From contig CALHOI010000077.1 of NCBI GenBank assembly GCA_938035525.1, forward strand, positions 1 through 64,000: a stretch of 64,000 bases of DNA, read 5' to 3'. Source of the DNA: an uncultured Granulosicoccaceae bacterium. GTDB lineage: Bacteria; Pseudomonadota; Gammaproteobacteria; Granulosicoccales; Granulosicoccaceae. Of the stretch, positions 51,268 through 60,678 are shown piece after piece (the stretch's first letter is position 1; each line of letters begins with the position of its first letter). Under the pieces are notes generated by a model. That model ran no database searches and had not been told where the DNA came from. It saw only the letters and a program-made list of their open reading frames with translations. The translations under genes were made by a program, and so were the position numbers.

Positions 51268-53012
51268 GAACGATCTCCTGAGACCAGGTCAACGGGTTCC
51301 AATACAGGACCCAAGCCGACACGCTGATCATCAACATCGTCGGGTTCAATGTTTTGCACGCGCAATGCGTGAGACATGACTTTTGCAAACACCGGGGCTG
51401 CAACAACACTACCAAAATGCTGCCCGGCTTTTGGATCGTGAATGACAACCACGGTGGCAAGCTCCGGTCTTGATGCCGGAGCAAAACCTGCAAACACTGA
51501 TACGTATCGGTCTTCGGCATAACCACCGGAGACCGATCGATGCGATGTACCGGTTTTACCCGCAACGCGGTATCCAGGTATGGCTGCTCGATGGCCCGTA
51601 CCATCTGTGACAACCGACTCGAGCATGTTACGAACCTCGCGTGCTATATCTTTATCAATGACCCGACGACCTTCAGCGGGTTGGTCATCACTGGCAATAA
51701 AGGCCACAGTTGGCATAACGCCGTCATTGGCCAACGCTGAATAAGCACGTACCAGCTGCAACGCTGAGACTGAAATGCCGTAGCCGTAGGACACACTGGC
51801 CTGCTCAATGTGATGCCATAAAATCGGGTGATTAAAATACCCGGCCACTTCACCAGGAAATTCACTGCCCGGTGACCGACCAAATCCAAAGCTGTCAAAC
51901 ACTGACCACATTTGTTCCGGGTCGAGCTGTGTGGCAACTTTACTGACGCCAACATTGCTGGACTTACGCACGATGCCACGCAAATCCAGCCAGCCATTGT
52001 CGCGCGTGTCGTTGATCTGGTACTTTCCAATGCTGTAATAACCGGGCGATGTATACACAATGTCATCTGGCGCGAACTTGCCTGAATCCAACGCCGCGGC
52101 AATCGTGAACGGCTTCATGGTTGAGCCTGGCTCAAACACATCAGTAATGGAGCGATTGCGTTGCTGACCGCCGGTGCGATCACTGATGTCGTTAGGGTTG
52201 TATGAAGGGTAGTTCGACATGGCCAGCACTTCGCCGGTATGCACTTTCATAACAACCACTGATGCCGACTCAGCATTGTGCTCTTTAATGACATCAATCA
52301 GTGCTTGATCGGCAAAGTATTGAAGCTGCTTGTCGATACTCAATCGCAAATCTTTACCTGGCACCGATGGCTTGATGATATCCATGCCGGTTATCTCGCG
52401 ACCTGTACGGTCCTGGACAACGCGACGCTTACCAGGCTCACCACTAAGCCATTCGTTGTAGGCCAGCTCTAATCCTTCTCGACCAACATCGTCGATATCG
52501 GTAAAACCGACCACCTGAGATGCCGCTCGTCCACTAGGGTAGTAACGACGGTATTCACGTTGCAGATTTAGGCCTTCAACGTTCAGTTGACTGACCTTGG
52601 TAGCCACCTCGGGCATAACGTGCCGCTTGACGTAAATAAATTCTTTGCCTTGTGCATGCGCTTGCTCAGCTTTTTGCTGCAATTCTCCGGCAGGCAGTTC
52701 GAGTAAGGCTGACACTTCGCGCAAGGCTGCGGGTTGTGCCATTAATTTTTCCGGCACGCCCCACACTGTTTTAATGGGTGTGCTGATTGCCAATGGCTCA
52801 CCGTTTCGATCATGCATGTTGCCGCGATGCGCTGGAATCGCAACGGTACGCAAATGTCGAGCATCACCCTGGTTACGGTAGAACTCGTAGTCGAACACTT
52901 GTAAGTAAAGCGCACGACCCAACAGTGTGACACCCAACAAGGCAAACACCGCCAACACAAACTGACGGCGCATGGTCCAACGACTGACTGTTTTATGCGA
53001 TTGGCCTTTCAT
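51264..53012 (-). CDS. ftsI: Septal transpeptidase FtsI (PBP3)
   Basis: This class B penicillin-binding protein cross-links septal peptidoglycan. It has one membrane helix near residue 20, a PBP dimerisation domain, and the catalytic motifs STMK (Ser297), SSN (351-353) and KTGT (486-489). The length of 582 is normal. It starts 7 bases after ftsL. Confidence 0.97.
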   Translation of the reverse strand: MKGQSHKTVSRWTMRRQFVLAVFALLGVTLLGRALYLQVFDYEFYRNQGDARHLRTVAIPAHRGNMHDRNGEPLAISTPIKTVWGVPEKLMAQPAALREVSALLELPAGELQQKAEQAHAQGKEFIYVKRHVMPEVATKVSQLNVEGLNLQREYRRYYPSGRAASQVVGFTDIDDVGREGLELAYNEWLSGEPGKRRVVQDRTGREITGMDIIKPSVPGKDLRLSIDKQLQYFADQALIDVIKEHNAESASVVVMKVHTGEVLAMSNYPSYNPNDISDRTGGQQRNRSITDVFEPGSTMKPFTIAAALDSGKFAPDDIVYTSPGYYSIGKYQINDTRDNGWLDLRGIVRKSSNVGVSKVATQLDPEQMWSVFDSFGFGRSPGSEFPGEVAGYFNHPILWHHIEQASVSYGYGISVSALQLVRAYSALANDGVMPTVAFIASDDQPAEGRRVIDKDIAREVRNMLESVVTDGTGHRAAIPGYRVAGKTGTSHRSVSGGYAEDRYVSVFAGFAPASRPELATVVVIHDPKAGQHFGSVVAAPVFAKVMSHALRVQNIEPDDVDDQRVGLGPVLEPVDLVSGDRS

Positions 53013-53019
53013 AGCTGTA

Positions 53020-53295
53020 TTAAGGTTGCCTCGAAATCATCACAATCTCCTTGTAATCAGGAGTGACCATGCCTAAGCGATCGCGCGCAGTCCTATCTAC
53101 CCGACCATGCTCGGAAAAAGTGCTTTCTTCAATTTGCAATTGACTCCACTGCACATCGAGTTCATCAATAACCTGCTGACTTTGGCTAATGTCGGCGTAT
53201 TGCTGTCGACTTAAATGCTTGCTGTAGACAACAGCGACAGCCGAACAAACGTTGACTGCTGCCAAGGCGATCAATATGAAAGCCAGGCGACTCAT
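53020..53295 (-). CDS. ftsL: Cell division protein FtsL
   Basis: This 91-residue bitopic protein has an N-terminal membrane helix (LAFILIALAAVNVCSAVAVVYS) and a coiled-coil-like periplasmic part; it would join FtsB and FtsQ in the divisome. The sequence is poorly conserved in this family; size, topology and position between rsmH and ftsI identify it. It overlaps rsmH by 4 bases. Confidence 0.9.
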   Translation of the reverse strand: MSRLAFILIALAAVNVCSAVAVVYSKHLSRQQYADISQSQQVIDELDVQWSQLQIEESTFSEHGRVDRTARDRLGMVTPDYKEIVMISRQP

Positions 53296-54221
53296 GCGAC
53301 CCTCTTTGCTACGCGCATGACAGCGCTTCTGGCACGTGGGTTATGCGCAAGCTCAGCCTCGCTCGCCTTGATGACTTTGCCAAGGGTTTTCCAGGGATGC
53401 GCAACGGTTTCAGGCAATGGCAAATGCCGGGGGATATCGGCAGGTGGAGGTGGTGTTCGTAAAGCGCGCTTAACAAGTCGGTCCTCAAGAGAATGAAAAC
53501 TGATTACAACCAGGCGCCCACCATTTTTTAACACAGCAGGTGCTTTTGCCAACACCGAGGATATGGCATCGAGTTCGCCATTAACCTGAATACGAATGGC
53601 TTGAAAGCTACGTGTTGCAGGATGGTGATGGCGCTCCCAACGAGGGTGCGCAGCCTTCACTATTTCTGCCAGTTGTAAGGTGCGCGTTATCGGCGCAGAA
53701 TTGCGAGCAGCGACAATGGCTGCTGCAATTCTGCGCGCATAGCGCTCTTCACCGTAGGTTTTTAGCACGTACACTAAATCTTCTTCTCTTACATCAGCCA
53801 GCCACTTCGCTGCTGAAACCCCAGTTGATGGATCCATTCTCATGTCGAGCAGTCCATCGCGAGAAAAACCAAACCCTCTGTCTGCAACATCGAGCTGTGG
53901 TGATGACACACCCAAGTCGAGTAACAAACCATCGACACTGCCTTGCCAACCGTTTTGTTCAATCACCTGATCGATATCTGCAAAGTTGGCACTGACAATA
54001 TTGAAGCGCTGGTCGTTCTTAAAACGCCGCTCTGCGTCGGCTATGGCAGCAGGGTCTCTGTCGATTGCTAATAAACGACCTGAGTCACCCAACTGCTCAA
54101 TAATTTTTTCACTATGACCACCACGGCCATAAGTGGCATCGACATAGCGACCGTTCGGCTCTATGCCAAGCGCTTGTACCGCTTCTGTCTGCAGAACCGA
54201 TACATGCAAATCTGAACTCAT
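53292..54221 (-). CDS. rsmH: 16S rRNA m4C1402 methyltransferase RsmH
   Basis: This methylates N4 of C1402 in the ribosomal P site. It has the SAM motif DATYGRGGHSEKI, LLLDLGVSSPQLD, and the DRLVKRAL motif near the C-terminus. It is 309 residues. The start overlaps the mraZ stop by one base. Confidence 0.97.
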   Translation of the reverse strand: MSSDLHVSVLQTEAVQALGIEPNGRYVDATYGRGGHSEKIIEQLGDSGRLLAIDRDPAAIADAERRFKNDQRFNIVSANFADIDQVIEQNGWQGSVDGLLLDLGVSSPQLDVADRGFGFSRDGLLDMRMDPSTGVSAAKWLADVREEDLVYVLKTYGEERYARRIAAAIVAARNSAPITRTLQLAEIVKAAHPRWERHHHPATRSFQAIRIQVNGELDAISSVLAKAPAVLKNGGRLVVISFHSLEDRLVKRALRTPPPPADIPRHLPLPETVAHPWKTLGKVIKASEAELAHNPRARSAVMRVAKRVA

Positions 54222-54679
54222 CAGAGAGAGAGGTTTTGAATAACAGCAGAAGCATTGGCCAGGTCAACATCACCCACTTCTTCGGGCCACATTTCCGATG
54301 CTGCTTCGTATGCCTCCTCGCTCCACAACTCCCACTTTTTGCCCTGCCCAATCAGCAGAGCCTTCTTTTCAATGCCAACAAGTTCTCGCAGCGTCGCCGG
54401 TAATAAAATTCGACCGTTAGAGTCAAATTCGACCTCGGCCGCATGGCCGACGTAGAGCCGCTGCATTGCTCGAACCTGCGGGTCGCTGTTAGGGGCACTC
54501 ATAATCTGATTTTCAATTTCCACCCAATCGGGCATCGGGTAGATCAACAGGCAGTTGGACCGATCTCGGGTCACAATCAAACGCGTCACGCCGTCATTTT
54601 CCAGGCGATCGCGATGCGCCTTAGGCATTGCCAAGCGCCCTTTTGCATCCACCGTCAACTTGGAAATACCACGAAACAT
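54221..54679 (-). CDS. mraZ: Transcriptional regulator MraZ
   Basis: This DNA-binding protein has two AbrB-like domains: DAKGRLAMPKAHRD and DSNGRILLPATLRE carry the paired motif. It represses its own dcw operon in E. coli. It is the first gene of the cluster here, downstream of a sigma-70 promoter and four phased GTG boxes. Its length of 152 matches E. coli. Confidence 0.97.
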   Translation of the reverse strand: MFRGISKLTVDAKGRLAMPKAHRDRLENDGVTRLIVTRDRSNCLLIYPMPDWVEIENQIMSAPNSDPQVRAMQRLYVGHAAEVEFDSNGRILLPATLRELVGIEKKALLIGQGKKWELWSEEAYEAASEMWPEEVGDVDLANASAVIQNLSL

Positions 54680-54708
54680 CAGATTTTGGGTCTAAACGAG
54701 CCCGATTC

Positions 54709-54743
54709 CCCACTAGTCGCCACAAAAAAGCACTGCGGGCCAC
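54709..54743 (-). promoter_or_regulatory. MraZ box repeats (operator)
   Basis: On the minus strand GTGGC, GTGC, GTGGC and GTGGG occur at exactly 10-base intervals (54743, 54733, 54723, 54713). MraZ is known to bind tandem GTGG-type repeats with about this spacing. The first repeat overlaps the -10 box, so binding would block the promoter. Confidence 0.75.
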
Positions 54744-54770
54744 TATACGGATACGACTTGGGATGGTCAA
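54742..54770 (-). promoter_or_regulatory. Sigma-70 promoter of the dcw cluster
   Basis: On the minus strand TTGACC (54770-54765) is followed after 17 bases by TATAGT (54747-54742). Transcription would start near 54735, about 55 bases before the mraZ ATG. Confidence 0.75.
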
Positions 54771-54964
54771 TCAAAAATCGACCTTAAAACGCGATTTTTA
54801 CTTTAAAAGACAAGGAGTTAGCGAACATTGCGGTCGCTATACAAATCAGTTACTTAGCGCACATACATAGATTTAACATGAAAAACGTGTCGGAAGCCAG
54901 TCAATTTTGCGACGCTGTTCGCAAAGGGTTGCAAAAAGTTTGCATTCGATCGCATAACTATTGA
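54771..54964. other. Intergenic region upstream of the dcw promoter
   Basis: About 194 bases between the aminotransferase stop and the mraZ promoter. I see no gene and no obvious terminator hairpin with a T-run. Confidence 0.4.
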
Positions 54965-56371
54965 TCAGGCAACCACATCGGGGCCCAGTTCGGCCAGCGT
55001 TGCATCCAGGGTTTTACCGACTCGCTCGACCAAATCATCGACTTCGCTGCGGCTGATAACCAGGGGCGGACAAAACGCCATGGCATCCATAATGGGCCTG
55101 GTTATAAACCCATTAGCCGCCGCCTGCTTGCTGGCCATCAGACCCAATTGGCCAGGTTTCTCACCCGGCTTGTTTAGGGCCATTTTGGTTTCTTTGTTGG
55201 TGACCAATTCCATTGCGGCAATCAAACCCACACCCCGCACCTCGGCAACCAGGGGATGCTGCTCGTATTGTTTGAGTCCACTGATCATGTGTGCGCCAAT
55301 TTTGCGCGCATGCTCAACCAGGTTATCTTCCTGAATAATTCTGATGGTTTCATTAGCAACCGCGCTGACCACCGGATGTCCTCCACCGGTAAAGCCATGA
55401 CCCAACACACCGATACGATGACTTTCGTCGGCAATGGGTTCGTACACGCGGTCATTCATTAACAGGGCCGAACCCGGCAAATACGATGATGTCAGTTGTT
55501 TAGACAAGGTCATCATGTCGGGTTTGATGTCGTAGGTTTCACACCCGAACATGTTGCCGGTGCGGCCAAAACCGCAAATGACTTCATCGGCAACCAATAA
55601 AATATCGTGTTTGTTTAGTACGGCCTGCATTTTGGCCCAATAGGTTGCCGGCGGCACAACAACACCACCTGCTCCTTGTACTGGCTCAGCGAAAAACGCG
55701 GCAATAGTGTCTGCGCCCTCGGCCATGATGGTGTCTTCGAGTTCCTGCGCCAAGCGTGTAGCAAATTCTTCTTCAGACTCCCCGGGCTGCATTTCGCGCC
55801 AGTGGTGTGGGCACGTCAGCCTCACCGTTGGCACCAGTAGGTCAAAAGAGGCGTGATTTGCGGGCAAGCCGGTTAAACAGGCACCGGCGGTTGTAACCCC
55901 ATGATAAGCACGGTTACGCGTAATGATTTTTTTCTTATCAGGTTTTCCCAGGGCATTGGAGCGATACCAGATAAGCTTAATGGCTGTATCGATAGCCTCG
56001 GAGCCCGAGTTGGTGAAAAACACTTTACTCATCGGACCAGGGGCCATACCCACTAAAGTGTGGGCCAGCTCAGCAGCGGGCCCATGCCCTTTGTGAGAAA
56101 ACGTGTGATAGAAGGGCAGTTTTTGCAATTGCGCAGTGGCGACATCAATTAACCGTTGCTCACTGAAACCCAGCGCGGTGCTCCACAAACCGGACATGGC
56201 TTCAATGTATTTGTTACCCGAGTTATCCCACACATGAACGCCGCCGCCCTCTTCAATAATCATGGGGCCAAGCTCTTCATGCGCGCGCGCATTGGTGTAG
56301 GGATGCAAATGCGCTAATGCATCACGGCCTTCAACAGAATTGGGTAGCTTGTCCAATTGATCACTCCGCAT
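54965..56371 (-). CDS. Class III PLP-dependent aminotransferase
   Basis: This is a 468-residue omega-aminotransferase-like enzyme of fold type I. It has GLWSTALGFS near the start, FTNSGSEAIDTAIK, RAYHGVT, VADEVICGFGRTG and the PLP lysine in TLSKQLTSSYLPGS. It resembles enzymes acting on omega-amino acids or amines with pyruvate (taurine, beta-alanine, putrescine); the substrate is not clear. The ATG at 56371 has no ribosome-binding site and sits 5 bases after a perfect stem-loop; a TTG at 56356 with GGAG seven bases upstream is a possible true start. Confidence 0.85.
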   Translation of the reverse strand: MRSDQLDKLPNSVEGRDALAHLHPYTNARAHEELGPMIIEEGGGVHVWDNSGNKYIEAMSGLWSTALGFSEQRLIDVATAQLQKLPFYHTFSHKGHGPAAELAHTLVGMAPGPMSKVFFTNSGSEAIDTAIKLIWYRSNALGKPDKKKIITRNRAYHGVTTAGACLTGLPANHASFDLLVPTVRLTCPHHWREMQPGESEEEFATRLAQELEDTIMAEGADTIAAFFAEPVQGAGGVVVPPATYWAKMQAVLNKHDILLVADEVICGFGRTGNMFGCETYDIKPDMMTLSKQLTSSYLPGSALLMNDRVYEPIADESHRIGVLGHGFTGGGHPVVSAVANETIRIIQEDNLVEHARKIGAHMISGLKQYEQHPLVAEVRGVGLIAAMELVTNKETKMALNKPGEKPGQLGLMASKQAAANGFITRPIMDAMAFCPPLVISRSEVDDLVERVGKTLDATLAELGPDVVA

Positions 56372-56376
56372 GTTGG

Positions 56377-56403
56377 AGCCGCGCTACTAAAAAAAGCGCG
56401 GCT
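56377..56403 (-). promoter_or_regulatory. Perfect 9-bp stem-loop in front of the aminotransferase start
   Basis: AGCCGCGCT and AGCGCGGCT pair perfectly around a 9-base loop that is T-rich in the transcript. The stem ends 5 bases before the ATG, covering the ribosome-binding region, so it may control translation. It could also be a terminator for the gene upstream if read differently, but the T-run is in the loop. Confidence 0.6.
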
Positions 56404-56461
56404 GACGAACTTTATCAGGTAATCAACAAATCAACTACAAAACCGACGGCGTTGAGTACTA

Positions 56462-58504
56462 TTAAAACCGAACTCTTCGGTGTCGCAGCGGCAGCAGCAA
56501 CAGCATGAACAATAACCAGGATGCCGCGCCAACACTCACTGCATCGTTCGAGTTAACGACCGGGTTGCCTGGTGTCTCATTGTCGGTCACAGGCTCGCCT
56601 TGCGTGGGAGTTTCATCGACAGGCTGAGATGTTTGGATGTCGCCAGTGGGCTCAACAGGTACGTCTGGATCTGTCTCCGTTGTTACTTCTTCGGAAGGAT
56701 CAACTACTGGCTCTACACCAGGATCAACCACAGGATCAACAGGCTCCGCAGTTGGTCGTAGCGGCTCAACAGGCGTCACGATAACCGCTGGTACATCGCC
56801 TGGCGTTGCGGGGTCACCCAAGGTTGTCGATGTGCCCGGTGGCAGTGGTGTTGGCCCGGTCGGGTCGTCAAGCTCGCGAAAAAACAAAGGCGCAGCATCT
56901 GTTTCCAGATTAAAAACCGTTGCCTGGAAACCATTGTTATCCGATGCATTAAACGGCACTGAGGCAGGTGGTGGCTGCACAGCTGCCCACGGGTCGCGAC
57001 CGTAGATCACATAAGAATTTCCCTGACCCGAAGCACCAATAATTATGTCATCGCGGTTATCAGCATTAAAGTCACCTGCAGCACGCGAATACACGCCAAA
57101 ATAATCGACGGTGCCAATACCGTTGATTCGAAAACCATTGTCGCCATCGAGATCGGCCAGATTAAAACGCGCAGGAAAGGCGGCCGTGGTGCCGTAGATA
57201 ACGTAAATCTGACCAACACCTTTACGACGCGGGTTAATAATGGTGTGGGATGCACCTATTAATAAGTCATCAATACCATCGTTGTTGAAGTCACCCGCAC
57301 CATCGACTGATGTACCGGCCAGGTCTCCCCAGATTGCCTGGTCTTCTTCAATGGGAATCACACCGCCACGAATGCCGCGAGCAACAAATCCATTATTGCC
57401 ATTCAGGCTTTGTTCGTTAAGCTCACGCGTTCCAAAGAAGTTGCCTCCGAACAACACATACACCTCGCCGGGGTAGTCACTTGGCGAACCAAAAGGCCCT
57501 TTGCCCGGCGCACCTATAGCAATGTCATCAATGCCGTCGTGATTTAAATCGCCAATGCCTGTGACGGCAGCGCCAGCAGAATCCTGAATGTTACTACCTT
57601 TAAATACAAACCCGTTTCGCCCATCTATATCACTTAAACTGATGGCCGCAGGGAAACCTTCGCGTCGTCCGTAAACAAGATACGCTTCACCAACTTCAGC
57701 AACACCATTCTGAGTTTTATAAGAAGCACCAATCATGAAGTCGTCCACACCGTCGTGATTAAAATCACCGGCTGCACCGACAAACTTGCCGCTTCGATCT
57801 TCACGGTTGGTACCTACAACAACAAAACCATTTCTACCATTGAGCGCGGTTGGTTGAAGCAACGCGGGAAAGCCTGTTCGAGATCCATATATAACGTAGC
57901 TGACACCAACACCCGTTAGCCCATTGGCACTGGCATTCGTGTTACCAATGATGATGTCAATAATGCCATCACCATTGACATCACCTGCATCACTGACAGA
58001 ACTTGCTGGTGAATTAAAACTGAATCCGTTGCTGCCGTTTAAAGTACTGACATCGATGGTTCGGCTGAAGTTGCCTGCCTTACCAAACACCACATGCGTA
58101 CCACCTAAACTGCCAACTAAAATATCGTCAAAGCCGTCGGCATTTAAATCACCAATGCCCGAAACATAAGATAGGTTTTCATTGTCGTGGGAAATACTGA
58201 AGCCAACGTCGCCATTGATTGACGCACCATTGAGCGTACCGTTGTTGCCATTTGTGGGACCAAACACCACTCGAACAGCACCGATGCCAGAGCCAAAAAT
58301 GATGTCATCGAGCCCGTCACCATTAACGTCGCCCGCCTGGTCTACCGGGCCGCCACGATCAATAATTAAATGATCGTTCACCCCGAAAAAGATCAATTCT
58401 TCTACCGGGTCCAGGGGTTGAGCAAACAAACCCGATGGCATGGCAAGACCCACACCCAGAGGCAAAAGGCACAGAAACGTAGAAACAAGATTTTTTGACT
58501 TCAT
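56462..58504 (-). CDS. FG-GAP repeat surface protein with C-terminal membrane anchor
   Basis: This 680-residue exported protein has a signal peptide (SGLFA) and then about seven FG-GAP/integrin-alpha-type repeats, each with an Asp-rich calcium loop such as GDLNADGFDDILVGS or GDVNGDGIIDIIIGN followed by YVIYG. After about residue 530 comes a Pro/Thr/Glu-rich linker of ~120 residues, then a short hydrophobic segment (AASWLLFMLLLLPL) and a basic tail RHRRVRF. That ending resembles GlyGly-CTERM-type sorting signals but lacks the GG. It is likely held at the cell surface, binding a ligand or matrix. Confidence 0.8.
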   Translation of the reverse strand: MKSKNLVSTFLCLLPLGVGLAMPSGLFAQPLDPVEELIFFGVNDHLIIDRGGPVDQAGDVNGDGLDDIIFGSGIGAVRVVFGPTNGNNGTLNGASINGDVGFSISHDNENLSYVSGIGDLNADGFDDILVGSLGGTHVVFGKAGNFSRTIDVSTLNGSNGFSFNSPASSVSDAGDVNGDGIIDIIIGNTNASANGLTGVGVSYVIYGSRTGFPALLQPTALNGRNGFVVVGTNREDRSGKFVGAAGDFNHDGVDDFMIGASYKTQNGVAEVGEAYLVYGRREGFPAAISLSDIDGRNGFVFKGSNIQDSAGAAVTGIGDLNHDGIDDIAIGAPGKGPFGSPSDYPGEVYVLFGGNFFGTRELNEQSLNGNNGFVARGIRGGVIPIEEDQAIWGDLAGTSVDGAGDFNNDGIDDLLIGASHTIINPRRKGVGQIYVIYGTTAAFPARFNLADLDGDNGFRINGIGTVDYFGVYSRAAGDFNADNRDDIIIGASGQGNSYVIYGRDPWAAVQPPPASVPFNASDNNGFQATVFNLETDAAPLFFRELDDPTGPTPLPPGTSTTLGDPATPGDVPAVIVTPVEPLRPTAEPVDPVVDPGVEPVVDPSEEVTTETDPDVPVEPTGDIQTSQPVDETPTQGEPVTDNETPGNPVVNSNDAVSVGAASWLLFMLLLLPLRHRRVRF

Positions 58505-58608
58505 AATTGAAGCCCTTTTTGGCTGCAGCTAATCGATCATTTTATCGACTTTGCACAGAAAACTGCTTGCGAAACACACAAATTGCGGTTTTTAACGTGA
58601 CAGTATTA

Positions 58609-59217
58609 TTACTTCGTGACTATGGTCACATTGATTAAATTAGCGCGCTTCAAGCGATCCGATTTAAGGAAAACAAAGACTTTAACGTCAGCATTACCAC
58701 CAGACCATGTGGTTGTTAGCAATTCTTCATCGGGCTCATCCTGACTGTCGGGTACCTTACCGACCAGCGTCATCATTCGATCGAAAATGGTTTGCGCACT
58801 GTCTTGCCCATCCAGCACCATTGAACAACTGGTTGCTGCGGCGTCGGCCAGATCGGGAAACGATGCGATTAAGACATCACTGGGCTCTGACTGCACGATA
58901 CCAATCCGATAGATACGTTCCGATAAACGCATATCCCAACCTTCAAGTAGGCTCGGGGTTTTAATAGTGGTAAATCGTTGCAGGTCGTCTCCACCCATAG
59001 GTTCCCAGGCAAAGCGCTTCGCCATATCCGCAATGGCGGCTACATCGGGTACCTGGGAGTAGCAAATCTCGTTAAACAAAAAAACCGGATCGGCTTCTCC
59101 ACCAGCTTGCGATACCGGTCCAGCCTGTTGTGCTGTGTCTTGAGAGAAGGCCTGGGTACACAGCGATAGCGCTGCAATCAACAGGCATAGCTGTTTGAAT
59201 TGATTTTTCATCAGCAC
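58609..59217 (-). CDS. Small exported protein of unknown function
   Basis: This 202-residue protein has a clear signal peptide (LLIAALSLCTQAFS). The mature part has an FNEIC segment, an FAWEP motif, and a CSMVLDG stretch, two cysteines that may pair. I do not recognise a named family. It lies between the FG-GAP gene and another exported protein on the same strand (gaps of 104 and 130 bases). Confidence 0.6.
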   Translation of the reverse strand: MLMKNQFKQLCLLIAALSLCTQAFSQDTAQQAGPVSQAGGEADPVFLFNEICYSQVPDVAAIADMAKRFAWEPMGGDDLQRFTTIKTPSLLEGWDMRLSERIYRIGIVQSEPSDVLIASFPDLADAAATSCSMVLDGQDSAQTIFDRMMTLVGKVPDSQDEPDEELLTTTWSGGNADVKVFVFLKSDRLKRANLINVTIVTK

Positions 59218-59347
59218 AGTATATCGCGCCGGGGTCTTTTGCAGGACTACGTGCCAGTCACATATTCATCGTTAAAATGTGACGGGGTGCTAACTGACAA
59301 ACAAAACAAGCCTGTCCGGGGAAACAGATCAGCCGAGCCCTATTCGA

Positions 59348-60004
59348 CTAGCTGCCACATTCCGCGTATTGAACAATACGAGTCACGACGAGCTTATTAA
59401 TGATGGCGGACCCAACAATGATTTCCCCCCAATTAACGGGATAAACCTCAATGCCCTCCTGGAGAATGCTGTGTTCTTCATCGCCGCTGAGTATGGCGCC
59501 AACACTTAAGTTCCAGACGTCTGATTCACTGCCGGGTACTATGGGCTCCCAAACAAACCCACCCAGCATGTCAGTGTTCGTTGTGGCCAACAACTGCGAA
59601 GGATAACTTTCAAACAGGGCATCACCTACACACGGAAAGTCGAGATTAAAGTACGAGAACTCAACATCGAACTCACCACCTGGTGCAACACCACGGATTT
59701 CGTTTCCAGCAAAAATTTTATGTCCGCGCGGTGAATCCAGTTCAGACACGTCCAGAGTCGTGATTTCAGCTAACACCGGTATTGGGACAGCGCCAGGATT
59801 GTTACCTTGAGGCCCAGCCGTATCTTCGCCAGAAAATCCATCTGTTGAGACCGACCCTGCCGAGCTGTCAGTCACGGAACTGTTTGCCGCTGCCGGCGTG
59901 GACTGTGCCGAACTGCCAAACAAGGGTTGGTTTTCATCTCTGGCATCACAGCCACTGATAACGGCCACTAATGCGCCAGTAATTATCAAATTTGATTTGC
60001 TCAT
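59348..60004 (-). CDS. Lipoprotein of unknown function
   Basis: This 218-residue protein has a signal peptide and VISGC lipobox (Cys19). A Ser/Thr/Gly-rich spacer (to about residue 75) precedes a beta-rich domain with FDVEFSYFNLDFPC and FVWEPIVPGSESDVWNL. The FVWEP stretch echoes the FAWEP of the next gene; otherwise the similarity is weak. No family recognised. Confidence 0.6.
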   Translation of the reverse strand: MSKSNLIITGALVAVISGCDARDENQPLFGSSAQSTPAAANSSVTDSSAGSVSTDGFSGEDTAGPQGNNPGAVPIPVLAEITTLDVSELDSPRGHKIFAGNEIRGVAPGGEFDVEFSYFNLDFPCVGDALFESYPSQLLATTNTDMLGGFVWEPIVPGSESDVWNLSVGAILSGDEEHSILQEGIEVYPVNWGEIIVGSAIINKLVVTRIVQYAECGS

Positions 60005-60233
60005 CGCCTGTCCCTAACTTGGAGTTCTGACAGCCAATTAAGCAAAAAATGGCCCCTAAGCCTGATTTTTAGCCAGCATTCGGCACTTTACGGCCGATTT
60101 TCATTGTTTGTTGATGCGGTTTGTGACGCAGTCATACACCAGCTGTATTGATAGATCACGTAGTAAAACAGGAAGGTACACATGTCGGCAAACCTGTCGG
60201 AAACAGATAAGCATAAAGAAAGTGGGTAAAAAA
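60005..60233. other. Spacer between rnpB and the lipoprotein gene
   Basis: About 229 bases on the downstream side of rnpB. The bases immediately after the rnpB 3' end on the minus strand are a run of six T (60228-60233) that, with the P1 helix, can terminate rnpB transcription. I see no gene in the rest. Confidence 0.4.
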
Positions 60234-60641
<408 letters not shown>

Positions 60642-60678
60642 GCGATCATGGTACACCGCAAACTCGTTGCCCGCGCGA

